From Taudactylus pleione (Eukaryota > Chordata > Amphibia > Anura > Myobatrachidae): a stretch of 64,000 nt of DNA. Both the position numbers and the translations under genes were made by a program. Shown here piece by piece: positions 11,499-22,889 of the stretch (the first letter of the stretch is position 1; each line of letters opens with the position of its first letter). The stretch lies in assembly GCA_031769625.1 (NCBI GenBank), contig JAUIMM010000211.1, positions 10,001,001-10,065,000 on the forward strand, written 5' to 3'. Under the pieces are notes generated by a model. It was not told where the DNA came from, made no database searches, and was given only the letters and a program-made list of their open reading frames with translations.

Positions 11499-12240
11499 GT
11501 TGTTCACGACAGGTGCTGGTTTTAAATACAAATAGAATTTAAAAAAAAAATCCTGTGCATATACAGTAAACATAATTCAGATATCAAACTGTATTGGGGC
11601 ATTGACGCCGCAGATTTTGCATAGGGACCTATGCTACTTGCATTTAAATAATCATATATTATTTATATAATAATATGAAATATTAATGTTAATTGCAATT
11701 AAAATAAGCATCAGATGCCAATTTAAGGAAGTTCAGTCCCTTCTGTTACAATTACAGAAAGTTTTTCTATGCCTTCAGAGGTGGTGGCCATCTTGGATCG
11801 ACCTGGACCATGCTAGTATAAACAACCAATGTATTGTCAGTGACTTTCATTCTATCTGACAATGCGAACTTTGTCCTATACGAATTCTGATGGAGAAACG
11901 TTAATTATATACTGAATTGTGGTACGTACTTTATGACAGTGTAAGGGGTTCTTTCCCTCTGGGAATAGTATGATATATATGAGCAGTTTTATGCTTTTTT
12001 TATGCTGTATGGTTTTTTTTGGGATTATTAATCTCTATCAGCAAATGAATCTTAGAAAATAGGAAACTGTGGTCTGTGTATTTATTTCATACATTATGTT
12101 TTGTTCACATGTTCCTGAACAAAATCAGAGACTTGATTGGTTGGGCCTAGGTAGATATTTCTGTGGGGCCCTTTTCACTTCTGTTGGACAAAAAAACAAC
12201 ACATATAAATGGGTTACAGTAATCTGGGCCCTATAAGTCT
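11499..12240. other. No gene recognised
   Basis: AT-rich non-coding stretch without identifiable repeats. Confidence 0.5.
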
Positions 12241-13220
12241 TTGGGCCATATCCAATTAGCCCCGAACACTGTTCAGGCGCTAATTGATCCCCGTGATCGG
12301 CGAAAAATGTGGATTTTTTGCCGATTATCCCCGATTTGCGACAAGGGGCCTGATTCAGAGCCGCTCGTAAGTGGCCGCTCGTTCGCTCCGAGCGATGTTT
12401 GCCCAACTGTGCATGCGTACGGATCATTATATGCATGCGCGAACCAGTCAGTGTGGTCGAAATTCATGTGCTCGCAAAATAGCGAATGCCTGATAATTTG
12501 AGTGACAGAAAGAGGCGTATGTGGGTGGTAACAGGGGAAGGTGCTTGAAAACGGGGAGTGGAGATCCGATCGCAGGCGTGCTTAAAGGTCAAAACGGGCG
12601 TTTTATGGGTGTGCATAATTAAAACAGCAGCGTCATTGAGCACGTCACTGGGTTATTTTATAGCCAGAACTGCTCGCAAAATTGTGGTAGCAAAAACCAA
12701 CCACAAGAATAGCGAGCAGTTCATACCCTGGTCGATGTACTCGATTAATCTAATAAATAGCGGACATGACGTAGGATGCGAGCGGCCAGGGGGCGTAGTT
12801 TCCCAAAAAACGACCGCAAGTTTTGTTCGCTCGTTCAGACCTAGAGGCGTGAACAGACCGCAAAGAGCGAACGGTTCATTTGAATAGCCACCCCTTTATT
12901 TTGAACGAACGACCGCAAATAGCGACCGGCTCTGAATCAGGCCCAATATTTTTTTTCTCCCTATCCTATTAATTCGGGCGAAATAATAGGATAGTTCGCC
13001 CGTTGACACATAGGAGCCGCGATAAGCTCGCAGACCTATGTGTTCAAAAAAACGGCACTTATCGTGGATTATTTTTCAGGACACATCAGGTCCCGAAAAA
13101 AAAAACCCTGATAAGTGCCGTTGTCAGGCCGACTTCGGGGGTTAACTGAATAGCCACGATCGGGCCCCGGGCGAGCTAATTAGCCACGATAATTTACCGG
13201 GGCTAATTGGATATTGCCGG
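12241..13220. mobile_element. TIR element (CCAATTAGCCCCG ends) carrying a nested element
   Basis: ATATCCAATTAGCCCCG at the left is complemented by CGGGGCTAATTGGATAT at the right. The interior has paired words such as GGATAATCGGCAAA-like arms and GCACTTATCG/CTGATAAGTGC. Its continuity is broken by the element at 12346-12944. No target duplication could be fixed. Confidence 0.65.
12346..12944. mobile_element. Non-autonomous TIR element, GGCCCTGATTCAGA family (type 1 interior), nested
   Basis: 599 bp with ends GGGCCTGATTCAGA and CTGAATCAGGCCC. Flanks are AAG and AAT (2 of 3 bases match). The interior is very close to the copy at 1027-1620, including the GTGACAGAATGAGGCGTATG-like stretch (here AAGAGG). 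Non-coding. Confidence 0.8.
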
Positions 13221-13642
13221 TTATATGAATCATAGACTGGTCCAAAAGTCGGGCCCCCAGATTAGCCTCCAATCCTCACAGATTTGCAGGATTTTGGCCT
13301 TTTCGAGTAAATAAACTTGATAAAGAAAGCTCAGGAAGTACACTCCCAGGGGATTGGTCTGTAAATGGAGCTTCTGAAAAGATGGACTAAAAAAAAAAGA
13401 GAACAATTACTTTTACAAAATATAAATTATTGAAATAAATATCCTCAAAGCAATTGAATTAAACAGAAATATACACACTTACCACCAGCCTCCTAAACAT
13501 TGTTGCAGACCAAGTACACCCCTTCATGGCAACAGAATTCCCTGATGGCAGTGGCCTCTGTCAGCAGGATAATAACGCCCGGCCACACTGCAAACAGTGT
13601 TCAGAAATAGTCTGAGGAACATGACAAAGAGATAAAGACTTA

Positions 13643-13988
13643 AGCGGCCCATACACGGTGCGATTTTTTTGCACGATACGGACAATTTCAATCAATCGTA
13701 ACGATCAATCGTACACATCGTGTGTGGATCCTGTTTGTTTACGATGCCGATGCGCGTCCCCGCCGTCGTATAGCTGGATTGTAGATCTTACTGCAAAACC
13801 GTAAGATTGCGATCTACTGTGTACAATGTGATACACATTAGCTTCCGTATCGTATGATCGTAATGATCAATCGTACACCATTTGAAGTTGAACACATCGT
13901 ATGGAGAATTTCAAGGGAAGAATCTCAAGGGAAATCGTACAACACATTGTGACGTTTCAACATCGCACCGTGTACAGTATGGCCGGCA
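13643..13988. mobile_element. PIF/Harbinger-like MITE (CGGCCCATACACGGTGCGAT ends)
   Basis: A 346-bp element with AGCGGCCCATACACGG at the left and a complementary CCGTGTACAGTATGGCCG end at the right, flanked by TTA on both sides (13640-13642, 13989-13991). The interior is rich in ATCGTA/TACGAT words in both orientations. No coding capacity. Confidence 0.75.
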
Positions 13989-13989
13989 T

Positions 13990-14100
13990 TAGGGGAATAT
14001 TTACTTAATTGAGAGCTTTTAGAAGTGGAGATGTTGCCCATAGCAACCAATCAGATTCTACTTCACATTTAACTACATTTATAAAAATATTTATATATGT
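13990..14100. mobile_element. Half copy of a hairpin MITE (CCATAGCAACC family)
   Basis: The left arm GGGGAATATTTACTTAAT and the core CCCATAGCAACCAATCAGAT are present, but the matching right arm is missing after about 14100. Confidence 0.55.
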
Positions 14101-15194
14101 CCCCCTCAGCAGCTGACTCAGTAGTTGACCCCTCCAACAAGCCCAGGCCAAAATAATTAGTGAACCCCCTACCCACACATTCGTGTACACATACACACAA
14201 AAATGTCTAAGGGCAACAACGACATTTAGGACAGCAGAACTTCCGGAGGTTGGGGGTTCTGTTGTGAAGTGCTTCATTCCAGTTGGGCTTTCTCCTTCCA
14301 TTCCTGCTCCTACTCCACTAGTTTTATCAAGATCACTGTTTTTGTTTTTGTTTTTTTACTTTTGGGAAACTAATGAGCAGTCTGTGATTCTATCTCTGAC
14401 AAGGTGATAACAGTTCCCACAGGTGCTCCTCCATATTCATATTTTGTCACTGTACATTCAGACATCACGCGTCCTTTCCTTCTGAAGAGACCTTAATATA
14501 CTTCATATCTATTTATAAAAGAAGTCACAATGTGTGGAGAGTAATAAAATAAAGTGAGTTAAACCAAAGATGTTTGGCGAAGAAACGAAGCTGAAAACGC
14601 TGACACAATACGAACTTGTGACGCATAAAGTATTACAGAAAATAAACAAGCAACAGGTGCTATATTATATAGGTGAGGTGTTTTATTTGCAATGGGTTTT
14701 TTTTTTGAAGCAAGCGTTTGAGCACAGGGCTTATTAAAGCTGCTGCAATACAATTTATGTATGAATGTTAAAGTGAATCGTTGAGTGCACGTTGTCGGGG
14801 GCGGCCATATTGTCAGCTGAACCAAATTGCATGAGGCAGCAACCAATCAATCCTCTAGGATCTCCGTGACCAACATTCATGAGGCATCATTTTCATGAAG
14901 CACACAAAATGGCTCCCTCCACTGGCAATCAATGACGGACGCAATTTAATTTGCTTGTGATTTCTATGGAAGGATAAGGTAAAACATATGAGAAAGAGGA
15001 TGGAAAATGGTAGAAACGGAGCTGTTGGAATATTCCAAACTACTAAAGCAGAATTGTTGGGGGGTTGGATCTTATTAATTTGCAAAGACTAAAGTGAATG
15101 GTGTTGAAATATGGAGTGCGCTACTGCGCTGCCTCGATGATGCTCCTTTAGGGAAGCACCTTCCCTTTACCAAGGTGGCCGTTTGGTCTTCTGC
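14101..15194. other. No gene recognised
   Basis: Non-coding. Small unrelated reading frames only, with no splice or domain evidence. Confidence 0.5.
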
Positions 15195-15380
15195 GCAGGA
15201 TGTAGTTACAATCCCGCCAGTGGGTCACTGGCGGTTAGAATGCCGGCGCCGGAATCCCAACATCTGTCAGAATCCTGATGCCAGCATCCCGATCATAAGT
15301 ACTGGGGTTAGCGGGAGGGTTAGGGCTAGGCACTAGGGGGAGGGTTAGGCACTAGGGGGGGAGGGTTTGGTTTAGGGTGC
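15195..15380. mobile_element. Half of a TTAGGG-core element
   Basis: A CGGCGCCGGAATCCCAACAT-type end region leads into GGGTTAGGGCTAGGCACTAG-type repeats. This matches the left half of the elements at 52838 and 56070. The right half is absent. Confidence 0.6.
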
Positions 15381-15383
15381 AGG

Positions 15384-15960
15384 AGGTAGGGCCGGATTAC
15401 TAATGGGGCGGGTGGAGCTACAGCTCCAGGCCCACCTTGAAAATAGGCCCACAGGATCCATTGCAGTGCAGGCAGTTTTGAAAGGGAATTAAAAAAAAAA
15501 ATCCCTGTCACCGCTGTCTGCACTGCAGTGGAGGGAAGCCCCAGGCCCCGGCCAGTCACCCCCTCTCTAACCCCGGCCAGTCACCCCCTCTCTACCCACC
15601 CCACATCGGCAATCCGAAGCTCCGTCATTCGAGGCTCCACCCCCAGACTGTCTGAAGCCCCGCCCCTGTGTTATCCGAGTATCCTCTCCTTGCAGGGTCT
15701 CCTTGCAGTGCTAAGCTCCGCCCCCATACCAGCCGAAGCTCCGCCCCCATACCAGCCGAAGCTCCGCCCCCAATTCGTGCTAGGGGTCCCATCTGCATCT
15801 GCAGTTATGTCCCCTTTCATCTGAAGCACGGTCCATTCATCCCCACCCACCTCCATTGATTGACTGCTGGCATAGAAATTATGAGATGTCAGCCCTGCAC
15901 AGGAGGGAGGGAGCTGTCACCAGCCATTAGGAGCAAGCAACCCACAGGTAGGTATACTGG
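15384..15960. repeat. GC-rich low-complexity segment
   Basis: Starts GGGCCGGATTACTAATGGGG, which resembles a transposon end, followed by C-rich tandem words. The segment AGCTCCGCCCCCATACCAGC is repeated back to back near 15715-15770. No complementary right end was found and no protein is supported. Confidence 0.4.
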
Positions 15961-15987
15961 CTGGCACCTATGTATGTGTGTATATAT

Positions 15988-16035
15988 AATTATGTGTATA
16001 TATAATTATATATATATATATATATATATAATATT
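15988..16035. repeat. AT microsatellite
   Basis: An interrupted (AT)n run followed by a T-rich tract. Confidence 0.85.
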
Positions 16036-16083
16036 TTTTTATTTTTTTCCCATTGTCTGGCACTACCACCAATAAAGAACCTA

Positions 16084-16619
16084 GGCCCTGATTCAGAGCC
16101 GGACGCTCTGACCAGAGTGCTCGCTCTGAATCAGGGCCCTCCATTAAAATGGAGCGTCCTCCTGGACGCTCGTATAGCTGTGGGTCACCGCCCACAGCAT
16201 ATACGAGTGTTCAAAAAGATGGTCGCGATGGTCTTGACCATCGCGACCATCGGACTTGCGACGGAAACCCTGCGGTAGGGTTTCCCAGCCACAAGCCCTG
16301 GAGTGATTTTGGCTCTATCAGAGCCAAAATCACTCCCACTGACATCACTAGTGATGTCAGTGGGGCCGGCTTCAGACGGTAGGCGTTCCCATGGGAACGC
16401 CTCCGTCTGGCAGGCATGCCCACCAAAGGGGGCGTGCTGTCAGTCACCATCGACAGCATGCCCCCTTTGGTGCGAGACCCGGAGCGACAACTTGGCTGTC
16501 GCAGTCCGGGTCTCTCGCATGCGCACGACGGAGCTCCCTCCGTCGTGCGCATGCTCAGTGGGGAACATCAACCCACTTGCGAGCGTACTGCCGCTTGCGA
16601 GTGGGTCTGAATGACACCC
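16084..16619. mobile_element. Hairpin-train element (reverse orientation)
   Basis: 536 bp, flanked by a perfect CTA duplication (16081-16083, 16620-16622), with ends GGCCCTGATTCAGA and TCTGAATGACACCC. It carries the same hairpin series as 10965-11495 in the opposite order. A very strong stem is formed by GCATGCGCACGACGGAG with CTCCGTCGTGCGCATGC. Stem sequences differ from other copies but both arms differ together. Non-coding. Confidence 0.85.
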
Positions 16620-16669
16620 CTAGTCCTCACAGTCAGAAAAATCTACATAGCAGAGTTGGGGCACTCTAA

Positions 16670-16878
16670 TGCCGGGTGCACACTAGACGATATTTTGCCC
16701 GATCCAGCGGATCGGGCCAACATATCGTCCGCATCAACCAGCGTGTACCAGCTATGTCGTTGATGACGTGCGCTCCCGTGCGTTGTCAGCGACATTGCTT
16801 GTCAGGTCCGACAGGCTATATTGTTAGCGGGGCCCATGCTGTCGAATGCTCCTGGCATCGTCTAGTGTGTACCAGCCT
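16670..16878. mobile_element. TIR element (CACACTAGACGAT ends)
   Basis: GGTGCACACTAGACGATA at the left is complemented by ATCGTCTAGTGTGTACC at the right, about 209 bp in all. Non-coding. The duplication is not clear. It is related in design to 13643 and 35817. Confidence 0.7.
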
Positions 16879-16883
16879 TTGGC

Positions 16884-16976
16884 TTAAATAAACATTTTCT
16901 GAGACTGAATGCATTATCAACATTTGAGTCATTGAGTCACACTGATACTGCATCCAGTCTCAGAAAATGTTTAAGC
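16884..16976. repeat. Short hairpin with about 22-bp arms
   Basis: AACATTTTCTGAGACTG is complemented by CAGTCTCAGAAAATGTT about 50 bases later. This could be a very small MITE or the remnant of one. It sits tightly between two TIR elements. Confidence 0.6.
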
Positions 16977-16979
16977 TAA

Positions 16980-17305
16980 AGGCCCCCATAAACGGTGCAA
17001 TATGCACCTTGCGATGCGATGGGGGATCCGACGTCCGACATATTGGATGGTCCCCACACACGCTGTGATCGGGTTGCAGACCGCCCCATATGCCGGCACC
17101 CCCCTCCCCCACCCGCATAGCGCTGTGTGGGATCGTACATCGCATCTCCAGATCAATTGAACTTGCAGTAAGATCTGGGGGTGCGATGTACGACCCCACG
17201 AGAGCGCGCTCTGGCCGATATCATACCCACACATGGTACGATATAGCAGCGATATCAAACCAATCATTCGGGTCGGCTGCTATATCGCACCATGTATGGG
17301 CACCT
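16980..17305. mobile_element. PIF/Harbinger-like MITE
   Basis: 326 bp flanked by TAA at 16977-16979 and 17306-17308. The ends AGGCCCCCATAAACGGTGCA and a complementary GCACCATGTATGGGCACCT pair imperfectly. Interior arms GCGATGCGATGG... and ...GGTGCGATGTACGA also pair. No coding capacity. Confidence 0.7.
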
Positions 17306-17330
17306 TAAGAGTGCCACACCTCTGCTCTGT

Positions 17331-17393
17331 ATAGAGAAAGAAAGAGAGATAATGTGTATATATAGAGTAATTATATGCCTCTCTCTCTCTCTG

Positions 17394-17424
<31 letters not shown>
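17331..17424. repeat. CT/GA and AT microsatellites
   Basis: GA-rich, then (CT)n, then (AT)n runs in succession. Confidence 0.8.
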
Positions 17425-17654
17425 TTCGGTTAGTATGCAGAGCCACGGTATGTGGCAGAACACAGTGCGTCACTCCAGGATTTGGTACAAAGTAATATTT
17501 CTGTTTCAATGTTTCAAGGCCCCTGCGGCCCCTTCGTCAGGATAACAAAAGTGTGAGCACCCATGTCATTGTCACAATTGAGAAGTATTGAGTGCTGGTC
17601 CGAGTGGTTTGTGTGTGTGTTTATATAGATACATATATTTATATATATATTCTC

Positions 17655-17940
17655 TCGGGGCCGTAACTAGGGTAGTAGAAACAGGGTACAGGGCACTGTA
17701 GGGCAGGGGGCGCTGTTTGGGCCTGTCAATTTTCCTGTTTATTATAATTCTTACTTTTAGCCTCCTCTTCTTTTACCCCCAGCATCTGCTGGCCTCCCCT
17801 ATCTCTTCCCTGGCCTTTCCCCATGAGGCCATGGCCCTTTTTCAGGGGCATTATCTTACGTCCCTATTTGAAAAATTAGGGGGTGTGGGCGGCACTGCTC
17901 CTTTTGGCACAGGGCTCCAAAATGTCTAGTTACGGCTCTG
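17655..17940. mobile_element. hAT-type MITE inside an AT repeat
   Basis: Begins GGGGCCGTAACTAGG and ends TCTAGTTACGGCTCTG. The interior matches 9412-9679 in reverse orientation (shared GGCGCTGTTTGGGCCTGT region). AT repeats flank both sides, so the 8-bp duplication cannot be read reliably. Confidence 0.7.
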
Positions 17941-18618
17941 ATATATATATATATATATAATATATATATATGTGTGTTTGTATTAGGGGTCTGCACCGGC
18001 CACTTTTCGTGTTTTGTGTTTTGGTTTTGGATCTGGATCTTTCTTCGTGTTTTGGATCTGGATTGGTTTTGCCAAAACCACCCTTCCGTGTTTTGGGTTC
18101 TGGGTTTTGTGTTTTGGATCTGTATTTTTTTTTTAAAAAGCATAAAAACAGCTAAAATCACAGAATTTGTAGGTTTTTCTGCCCCTATGCTATTATTAAC
18201 CTCAATAACCTTAATTTCCACTCATTTCCAGTCTATTCTGAACACCTCACACCTCACAATAGTGTTTTTATGTCCAAAAGGTTGCACCGAGGTAGCTGGA
18301 TGACTATGCTAAGCGACACGAGTGGGCGGCACAAACACGTGACCCATCTAGGCGTGATACTGCAGTGGCAGACAGGATGGCAGTTTGAAAAACTAGGCCC
18401 CAAACTGTACATAGTGCAAAGAAAAAAAAGAGGTGCAAGATGGAATTGTCCTTGGGCCCTCCCACCCACCCTTATGTTGTATAAACAGGACATGCACACT
18501 TTAACAAACCAATCATTTCAGCGCCAGGGTCTGCCACACAACTGTGGCTGAAATGATTGGTTCGTTTGTGCCCCCACAAAACAAGCTGGCAATTAATGTG
18601 TCCCTGCACAAACTGGCT

Positions 18619-21600
18619 CTACGGAGGCAAGATGTCATCCTCATCCTCCTCATCCACCGATTCCTCACCCTCTTCAGTGTGTACATCCTCATCCTCACAA
18701 AGTATTAACTCGTCCCCACTTGAATCCACCACCACAGGTCCCTCTGTACGTTCTGGAGGCTGGTCTCCCTGGAAGAGCTGATAATTCATTTTGATGAACA
18801 TCATCTTCTCCACATTTTGTGGAAGCAACCTCCTACGCCTTTCGCTGACAAGGTTCCCGGCTGCACTAAACACTCTTTCGGAGTACACACTGGAGGGGGG
18901 GCAACTCAGGTAAAATAGAGCCAGTTTGTACAGGGGCCTCCAAATTGCCTCTTTTTCCTGCCAGTACAGGTATGGACTGTCTGACATGCCTACTTGGATG
19001 CTGTCACCGATGTAATCCTCCACCATTCTGTCAATGGTGACAGTATCATATGCAGTGACAGTAGACATGTCAGAAATTGTTGCCAGGTCCTTCAGTCCGG
19101 ACCAGATGTCCAAACTTGGTCCTGCCTGCCCTGCATCACCGCCAGCGGGTTGCTTAGGATACCTAAGATTTTTCCTGGCAGCCCCAGTTGCGGGAGAAAA
19201 TGAAGAAGGAGCTGTTGACGTGTCACGTTCCGCTTCAGCTGACAGTGTGTTCACCAGCAGGTCTTTGCACCTCTGCAGGCTTGTGTCTGCCGGAAAGAGA
19301 GACACCACATAGGCTTTAAACCTAGGATCGAGCACGGTGGCCAAAATGTAGTGGTCTGATTTCAACAGATTGACCACCCTGGAATCCTGGCAAAGCGAAT
19401 GAAGGGCTTCATCCACAAGTCCCACATGCCGAGCGGAATCGCTCCGTCTTAGCTCCTCCTTCACTTTCTCCAGCTGCTTCTGCAAAAGCCTGATGAAGGG
19501 AATGACCTGACTCAAGCTGGCAGTGTCTGAACTGACTTCACGTGTGGCAAGTTCGAAGGGCTGGAGAACCTTGCACAACACGGAAATCATTCTCCACTGC
19601 GCTTGAGTCAGGTGCATACCCCCTCCTTTGCCTATGTCATAGGTGGATGTATAGGCTTGTATGGCCTTTTGCTGCTCCTCCATCCTCTGAAGCATATAGA
19701 GGGTTGAGTTCCACCGCGTCACAACCTCTTGCTTCAGGTGATGGCGGGGCAGGTTCAAGAGTGTTTGCTGGCGCTCCAGTCTTCGGCACGCAGTCGCTGA
19801 ATGGCGAAAGTGGGCTGAAATTTTTCGGGCCACCCAAAGCGTCTCCTGCACGCCCCTGTCGCTTTTCAGAAAATTCTGCACCACCAAGTTTATTGTGTGA
19901 GCAAAACATGGGACGTGCTGGAATTTGCCCAGATGTAATGCCCGCACAATATTGGTGGCGTTGTCAGATATCACAAATCCCCAGGAGAGTCTTAAGTGGG
20001 GTAAGCCACTGGGCGATGATTTCCCTCAGTTTCTCTAAGAGGTTGTCGGCGGTGTGCCTCTTACTGAAACCGGTGATACACAGCGTAGCCTGCCTTGGAA
20101 CGAGCTGGTGTTTCTGAGATGATGCGACTGGTGACGCTGCTGCTGTTGCTGCGTAAGGTGATACATCTACCCAGTGGGCTGTCACAGTCATATAGTCCTT
20201 AGTCTGCCCTGTTCCACTTGTCCACATGTCCGTGGTTAAGTGGACATTGGGTACAACGGCATTTTTCAGGACACTGAGGACACTTTTTCTGACGTTTCTG
20301 TACAGTCTCAGTATCGCCTGCCTAGTGAAGTGGAATCTAGATGGGATTTGGAACCGGGGAAACACTACCTCCAGCAATTGTCTAAATCCCACTGCACTAA
20401 TGGCGGATACCGGACGCACGTCTAACACCAACATAGCAGTCAAGGCCTCAGCTATACGTTTTGCTTCAGGATGACTGCTGTCGTACTTCATCCTCCTCGC
20501 TAAGGACTGTTGGAGGGTCAATTGTTTAGTAAAAGTAGTGGTGTTCCTACTTCCTCTCTGGGATGATGAACGACTCCCAGCAGCAGCAACAGCAGCAGCG
20601 GCAGCAGGAGGCGTAACAATGCAGGATCCTCCGGAGGAATCCGGGATAGGAGAGTCAGTCATGCCAGTGACATGGCCTGCAGGACTACTTCCGATCCTGA
20701 CTAAGGAGAAAATTGACGAGGAGGGAGTTGACGGTGTGGTTTGCAGGCGCTTGGATACAACAGGACAACGGGATTTAGGTGTACCTGGACTGCTTACGGT
20801 CTTAGCCAAAGTTTCTGAACTTGACAGTAACTTATTATGAACGCGCTGCAGGTGCCGTATAAGGGAGGATGTTCCTAGGTGGTTAACGTCCCTACCCCTA
20901 CTTATTCCACCTTTACATAAGGTACATATGGCAAGACAGTTGTTGTCCGATTTGGATAGAAATATTGCCAGACCAAAGAGGTGGAATGTTTGGTCTTCTG
21001 CCCAGGCATGACCGTGATGGGCTTTTTCATCCCACGGACAACAACTGTCTCCCCCAGAGCCTGATTTAAACAAACCACATCACCATCAGAATCCTCCTCG
21101 CCAACTTCCTCCTCAGCGCCAGCTACACCAGTATCCTCATCCTGTACTTCAACAGTGACATCTTCAATTTGCATATCAGCAAGTGGACTGTGGGTGCTCC
21201 TTTCAGCACTTGCAGGGGGCGTGCAAATGGTGGAAAGAGCCACCTCTTCCCGTACAGTGCTGGGAAGGTCAGGCATCGCAACCACCACCACACTTGGACT
21301 CTCCTTGGGGATTTGTGATATCTTCTTAGAAAGCACAGTTCTTCGCTGTGCTTTTGCCAGCTTAACTCTTTTGATTTTTTTTAGTGGGAGGAGGGCTTCC
21401 ATCGTCATGTGAAGCTGAACCACTAGTCATGAACATACTAGGGATCGACCTTAGACGTTCCTTGCCACTCCATGTCGTAAATGGCATATTGGCAAGTTTA
21501 CGTTTCTCTTCAGATGATTTAAATGTTTTTTTCAAGGTCATTTTCCTGAACTTTGTCATTTGGGATTGTATGTACCCTCTATTATGACATTGGGCATCGG

Positions 21601-21730
21601 CCTTGGCAGACGACGTTGATGGTATGTTATCGTCTATGTCATGACTAGTGGCAGCAGCTTCAGCACTAGGAGGAAGTGGTTCTTGATCTTTCTCTATTTT
21701 ATTTTTATCTGAGAAAGTTTGGTCCTCCAT
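18619..21730 (-). pseudogene. hAT transposase, broken by three frameshifts
   Basis: Counterpart of the 1037-residue transposase of copy B, with the same start (21730) and stop (18619). It differs by an extra T in the homopolymer at 21375-21382 (8 against 7), one missing G at about 20950, and one extra T at about 19992. The open stretches are therefore 21730-21362, 21423-20902, 21073-19964 and 19974-18619 in shifting frames. A harmless 3-bp deletion removes one Gln before the acidic stretch. Apart from these and scattered substitutions the protein matches copy B, so loss of function looks recent. No product of full length is expected. Confidence 0.93.
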
Positions 21731-21769
21731 TTATGTTATATCGATTTGATATATACGTGCGGCTAAACA

Positions 21770-22099
21770 CAGAAAATATTTCTTTATTTTTGCTGGAGAG
21801 TAGTGCACTTTGTGGGTTACACCAGCCTTTAAGAAATGAGCCAGCCGGCTCTTTACTTATGGGACACAGGCGCACGCTTGGCGCTGCTCCTTTGTTGATG
21901 CACGTGCAGCTACTGCGCACACAATTCACAAACACAGAAAATATATTTTTTTTGGTTTGGACTGGAGTGTACTTTGGGGGTTACAGCACCCTTTAACGGT
22001 CAAGCCAGCCGGCCCTTTACTTATGACACAGGCGCACGCTTGGCACTACTTTGTTGATGCACGTGCGGCTACTGCGCACACAATTCACAAACACAGAAA
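21770..22099 (-). repeat. 160-bp leader repeat, about two units (copy A)
   Basis: One clear unit at about 21941-22099 and one diverged unit at about 21770-21936, homologous to the 12-unit array of copy B. Each holds the E-box word CACGTG inside GATGCACGTGC. This is likely closer to the ancestral state of the element. Confidence 0.85.
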
Positions 22100-22453
22100 A
22101 TATATTATTTTTTTAGCACTTGGGGGGAGCACCCCTGATGGACAGAGCACCCCCTGGACAACACTACAGCACCCCTTTAGGACTGGGACACTGCACAGGA
22201 CTTTGGAGTGGACACAGCCCCTATGGAGAACTGACTGCACAACACAGTCTAGCCAGCCCCTATGGACTTTGAAGTAGTGGACACAGCCCCTATTAACAAC
22301 AGCAGCACAGCACAACACAGCCAGCCCCTATGGACTTTGAAGTAGTGGACAACAGCAGCACTACACTACACTACACAGCCCAGCCAGCCCTAACTCCCAC
22401 CCTCCCTCTTCACTGTCCACAGCCGAATGAGAAAATGGCGCCGACGCGGGTAC

Positions 22454-22461
22454 CTTATATA
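22454..22461 (-). promoter_or_regulatory. TATA box of hAT copy A
   Basis: TATATAAG on the minus strand, about 160 bp inside the 5' end, in the context GGATCCTATATAAGGTACC, identical to copy B. No experimental start site is known; the assignment is by motif and position. Confidence 0.6.
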
Positions 22462-22889
22462 GGATCCAAAACCCGCGAGACTCGGAAGGCGGGATGATGA
22501 CGTTTTGCCTCGATTTCAGATCCGAGTCAGGCGGGAAAAGTCGAGCCTGACTCGGATCGGACTCGGATCGGGGGGGCTTGAGGGGGTTCGGATTTCAGAA
22601 ATCCGAACCCGCTCACCCCTAGTTTGTATGTGTATCTATGTCGGCCTCCTGCCTTGGCTCTGCTTTACTACAGCACAGCCGCAGGCTCAGTGTGTCTGTG
22701 TTGACACACTAGCTGCGGTGCACACAGTATAGAGGGCGGCAGTAGTGACGGATGGAGGCGTTAGGCAGCTGTGGGGCTGTGCTGTATTATAGACCTCTAT
22801 CTGCCAACAACTTGTTATCTGGTTTATCCCATATTTCAGGGGCCATAGTCTGTGGCTGTGGTGTCCTCTGTATTTTGTGGTGGCCGTTG

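Larger units (their letters stand above)
17984..22621 (-). mobile_element. hAT transposon copy A (complete insertion, dead transposase)
   Basis: A 4638-bp element on the minus strand, flanked by a perfect 8-bp duplication, GTTTGTAT (17976-17983 and 22622-22629). Ends read TAGGGGTCTGCACCGG at the 3' side and, on the minus strand, TAGGGGTGAGCGGG at the 5' side. The duplication fits the nTnnnnAn pattern described for Ac-type hAT elements. It is nearly identical to copy B (26110-32336) except for three frame-breaking indels and a much shorter 160-bp repeat block. The intact duplication shows it moved as a unit and has not been rearranged since. Confidence 0.95.

Noticed and set aside
17425..17530. 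Retroelement tail suggested by CCCCTGCGGCCCCTTCGTCAG
   Set aside because: Only about 100 bp and no second copy, terminal repeat or poly-A tail in the window; not enough to name an element.
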